Shown here piece after piece: positions 5,711-7,233 of a stretch of DNA of 7,233 bases (positions within the stretch are counted from its first letter, which is position 1; every line of letters begins with the position of its first letter). The DNA is from Alphaproteobacteria bacterium. GTDB lineage: Bacteria > Pseudomonadota > Alphaproteobacteria > Micropepsales > Micropepsaceae. The notes beneath the pieces were generated by a model. The model was not told where the DNA came from and did no database searches. It saw only the letters and a list, made by a program, of their open reading frames with translations. The DNA is taken from assembly GCA_015654715.1 (NCBI GenBank), contig JAATGK010000324.1:1-7233 (forward strand), written 5' to 3'. The position numbers were made by a program, and so were the translations under genes.

Positions 5711-6808
5711 ATGGCTGTTAACCGCGAAGACATTCTTAAGGCCCTCGACCAGGTGATCGATCCGGTCAGCGGCCGCAGTGTCGTGCACGAAGATATGGTG
5801 CAAGGCTTGGTGGTCAAGGACGGCCATGTCGGCTTCGTGCTGGAAGTGGCGCCAAGTCGCGGGGCCGCGGCCGAACCCTTGCGCCTTTTCTGCGACGCCG
5901 CAGTGGAAAAGGTGCCGGGTGTCCTCTCGGTGACCTCGGTTCTCACCGCCCACAGCGGTGCGCCGGCGCCGGAGCGGCCGCAGCGCCCGCCGCACCAGAC
6001 GCCGCCGCCGAAATCCGGCATCGACGGCGTCGGCGCGGTGATCGCAGTGGCGAGCGGCAAAGGCGGCGTCGGCAAATCGACGGTGGCGGTCAATCTGGCG
6101 CTGGCCTTGGCGAAACTCGGCCTCAAAGTCGGCCTGCTCGATGCCGATATTTACGGCCCCAGCGTGCCCAAGATGCTGGGTCTTAACGAACGGCCGGTCG
6201 GCGAGAACGGCAAATTCATTCCGCTCGAGAAATACGGCATCAAGGCGATTTCGATCGGCCTGTTCCTGGCTGAAGACGAAGCCACCATCTGGCGCGGACC
6301 GATGGTGCAAAGCGCGCTCATTCAGATGATCAACGACGGGCTATGGGCGCCGCTCGACGTGCTGGTGATCGACATGCCGCCGGGCACCGGCGACGTGCAA
6401 CTGACCATCGCCCAGCGCTTGCCGCTCAAAGGCGCGGTGATTGTTTCGACACCGCAAGACGTGGCCTTGGCCGATGCGCGGCGCGGCATCGCCATGTTCC
6501 GCAAAACCCAGGTGCCGGTGCTCGGCATCGTCGAGAACATGTCGACCTTCATTTGCCCGCATTGCGGGCACGAGAGCCATATCTTCGGGCATGGCGGTGC
6601 GCGTGAGATCGCCGCAAGCCTCGGCGAGCCGTTCCTGGGCGAGATTCCCTTGAATACCGCGATTCGGCTGACGTCTGACGCTGGGACACCGATCGTCGCA
6701 GCGGCACCCGACAGTCCCGAAGCCCGCGCTTTTCTGTTGATTGCGGAACAGGTGGCGGCGACAATCGCCGCGCCGCAGCGTCCCGCGCCGAAGATCGTGA
6801 TCGAATAA
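5711..6808 (+). CDS. mrp: Iron-sulfur cluster carrier ATPase Mrp/ApbC
   Basis: Mrp/ApbC is a cytoplasmic MinD/ParA-type P-loop ATPase that binds a labile Fe-S cluster and passes it to target apoproteins. From ATG 5711 the product has 365 residues. An N-terminal DUF59/MIP18 domain (about 4-80) is followed by a Pro-rich linker (about 84-101) and the NTPase domain: deviant Walker A SGKGGVGKST at 115-124 with the signature Lys117, switch region DADIYGPS at 144-151, Walker B-like VIDMPPGTGD at 219-228, and the cluster-binding C-P-H-C at 282-285. All key residues are present and the length is normal. Starting at ATG 5684 would add nine residues before the conserved start. It is divergent from hflK and followed after 20 bases by a same-strand gene that may be co-transcribed. 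Confidence 0.95.
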   Translation: MAVNREDILKALDQVIDPVSGRSVVHEDMVQGLVVKDGHVGFVLEVAPSRGAAAEPLRLFCDAAVEKVPGVLSVTSVLTAHSGAPAPERPQRPPHQTPPPKSGIDGVGAVIAVASGKGGVGKSTVAVNLALALAKLGLKVGLLDADIYGPSVPKMLGLNERPVGENGKFIPLEKYGIKAISIGLFLAEDEATIWRGPMVQSALIQMINDGLWAPLDVLVIDMPPGTGDVQLTIAQRLPLKGAVIVSTPQDVALADARRGIAMFRKTQVPVLGIVENMSTFICPHCGHESHIFGHGGAREIAASLGEPFLGEIPLNTAIRLTSDAGTPIVAAAPDSPEARAFLLIAEQVAATIAAPQRPAPKIVIE

Positions 6809-6828
6809 CCGGGGAATTCATTTCATCC

Positions 6829-7233
6829 ATGGTCGCTCCCAAGCCGCAAATCCGCAGCATGTTCGCGACGCCGGTGTGCGTGCACTATTTGCCGGTCGCT
6901 CAGGAGTTCAACGCCGAACTGAGGCCGTTGATTCTCGATCGGGCGAAACTGGAAGCCGTCAACACCGCCAACAACCATCATCAGGGCTGGCAATCGGCCC
7001 CCGATTTCGAAGCCTGGGGCGGCGGTTCGGTGCAGACCCTGTTCCGAGTGTTGCGCGAACAGGCCGACAGTCTGATCGCCTTGCGCAATGGGTCGCGCGT
7101 GGTGCTGAACTGGAAAGTGCAAGCCGCCGCCGCGATCCGCAACAAGGGCGAATACCTCGAACGCGCGGCGCGTCCGGGCTGGTATTGGTCGGGCGTTTAT
7201 TACGTCGACGACGGCTATATGAAACAGGACGAC
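6829..7233 (+). CDS. Putative 2OG-Fe(II) oxygenase family protein (TIGR02466-like), N-terminal part
   Basis: The first 135 codons are visible; the frame is still open at the right edge. The start FATPVCVHYLPV (about 12-23) and especially SGVYYVDDG at 121-129 resemble the family of putative 2-oxoglutarate/Fe(II) oxygenases known as TIGR02466 or 2OG-FeII_Oxy_5, whose substrates are unknown. In the members I recall, the segment before SGVYYV reads roughly YNxxHxHP; here it is YLERAARP at 109-116, so the expected histidines are Ala113 and Arg115. The remaining metal ligand would lie beyond the window. The start at ATG 6829 follows the mrp stop by 20 bases; GGGGAA at 6811-6816 is a rather distant (12 bases) ribosome-binding site, and ATG 6859 is an alternative. 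Family membership is a judgement from short motifs; activity is doubtful. Confidence 0.7.
   Translation, partial: MVAPKPQIRSMFATPVCVHYLPVAQEFNAELRPLILDRAKLEAVNTANNHHQGWQSAPDFEAWGGGSVQTLFRVLREQADSLIALRNGSRVVLNWKVQAAAAIRNKGEYLERAARPGWYWSGVYYVDDGYMKQDD

Noticed and set aside
5276..6310. Minus-strand open frame of 344 codons across mrp and the start of hflK
   Set aside because: It would overlap the hflK start, the promoter spacer and the Mrp Walker A region; its translation looks like reverse-strand noise.

Overview
The window is a GC-rich, gene-dense chromosomal segment whose gene content and order suggest an alphaproteobacterium of the order Hyphomicrobiales (Rhizobiales), in the broad Bradyrhizobium/Rhodoplanes/Pseudolabrys neighbourhood. 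The pointers are the divergent miaA/serB pair, the hflK-hflC genes close to a Do-family periplasmic protease, DUF59-containing Mrp, and two intergenic palindromic elements of types that are common in that order. The placement is recalled from experience and was not computed. I see no insertion sequence, phage gene, CRISPR array, rRNA or tRNA. Base composition looks uniform, so this reads as core chromosome.

Layout from left to right. The 5' part of miaA (minus strand, cut by the window edge) runs head to head with serB (plus strand); their start codons share one base. serB converges on a Do-family serine protease gene (minus), with a composite palindromic repeat filling the 124-base gap. To the right, all on the minus strand, come a free methionine-R-sulfoxide reductase gene (msrC), a gap with a second palindromic repeat, and hflC and hflK overlapping by 4 bases. 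In transcription order this is hflK-hflC-(repeat)-msrC-degP. A 65-base divergent spacer with candidate back-to-back promoters separates hflK from mrp (plus), an Fe-S cluster carrier ATPase. mrp is followed after 20 bases by a gene of the putative 2OG-Fe(II) oxygenase family that is cut by the right edge. No gap exceeds 175 bases.

Functionally, the minus-strand block forms an envelope quality-control group: the HflK/HflC scaffold that controls FtsH at the inner membrane, a Do-type periplasmic protease/chaperone, and between them a cytoplasmic enzyme that repairs oxidised free methionine. miaA (tRNA modification), serB (serine synthesis) and mrp (Fe-S assembly) are housekeeping genes.

I found no clearly new multi-gene system. 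The points most worth a second look are: the oxygenase-family protein that appears to lack the usual His-x-His; the miaA/serB start-codon overlap; a general-stress-type (EcfG-like) promoter match before the protease; msrC lying between hflC and degP with the usual small DUF2065 gene absent; and the overlapping divergent promoters of hflK and mrp.
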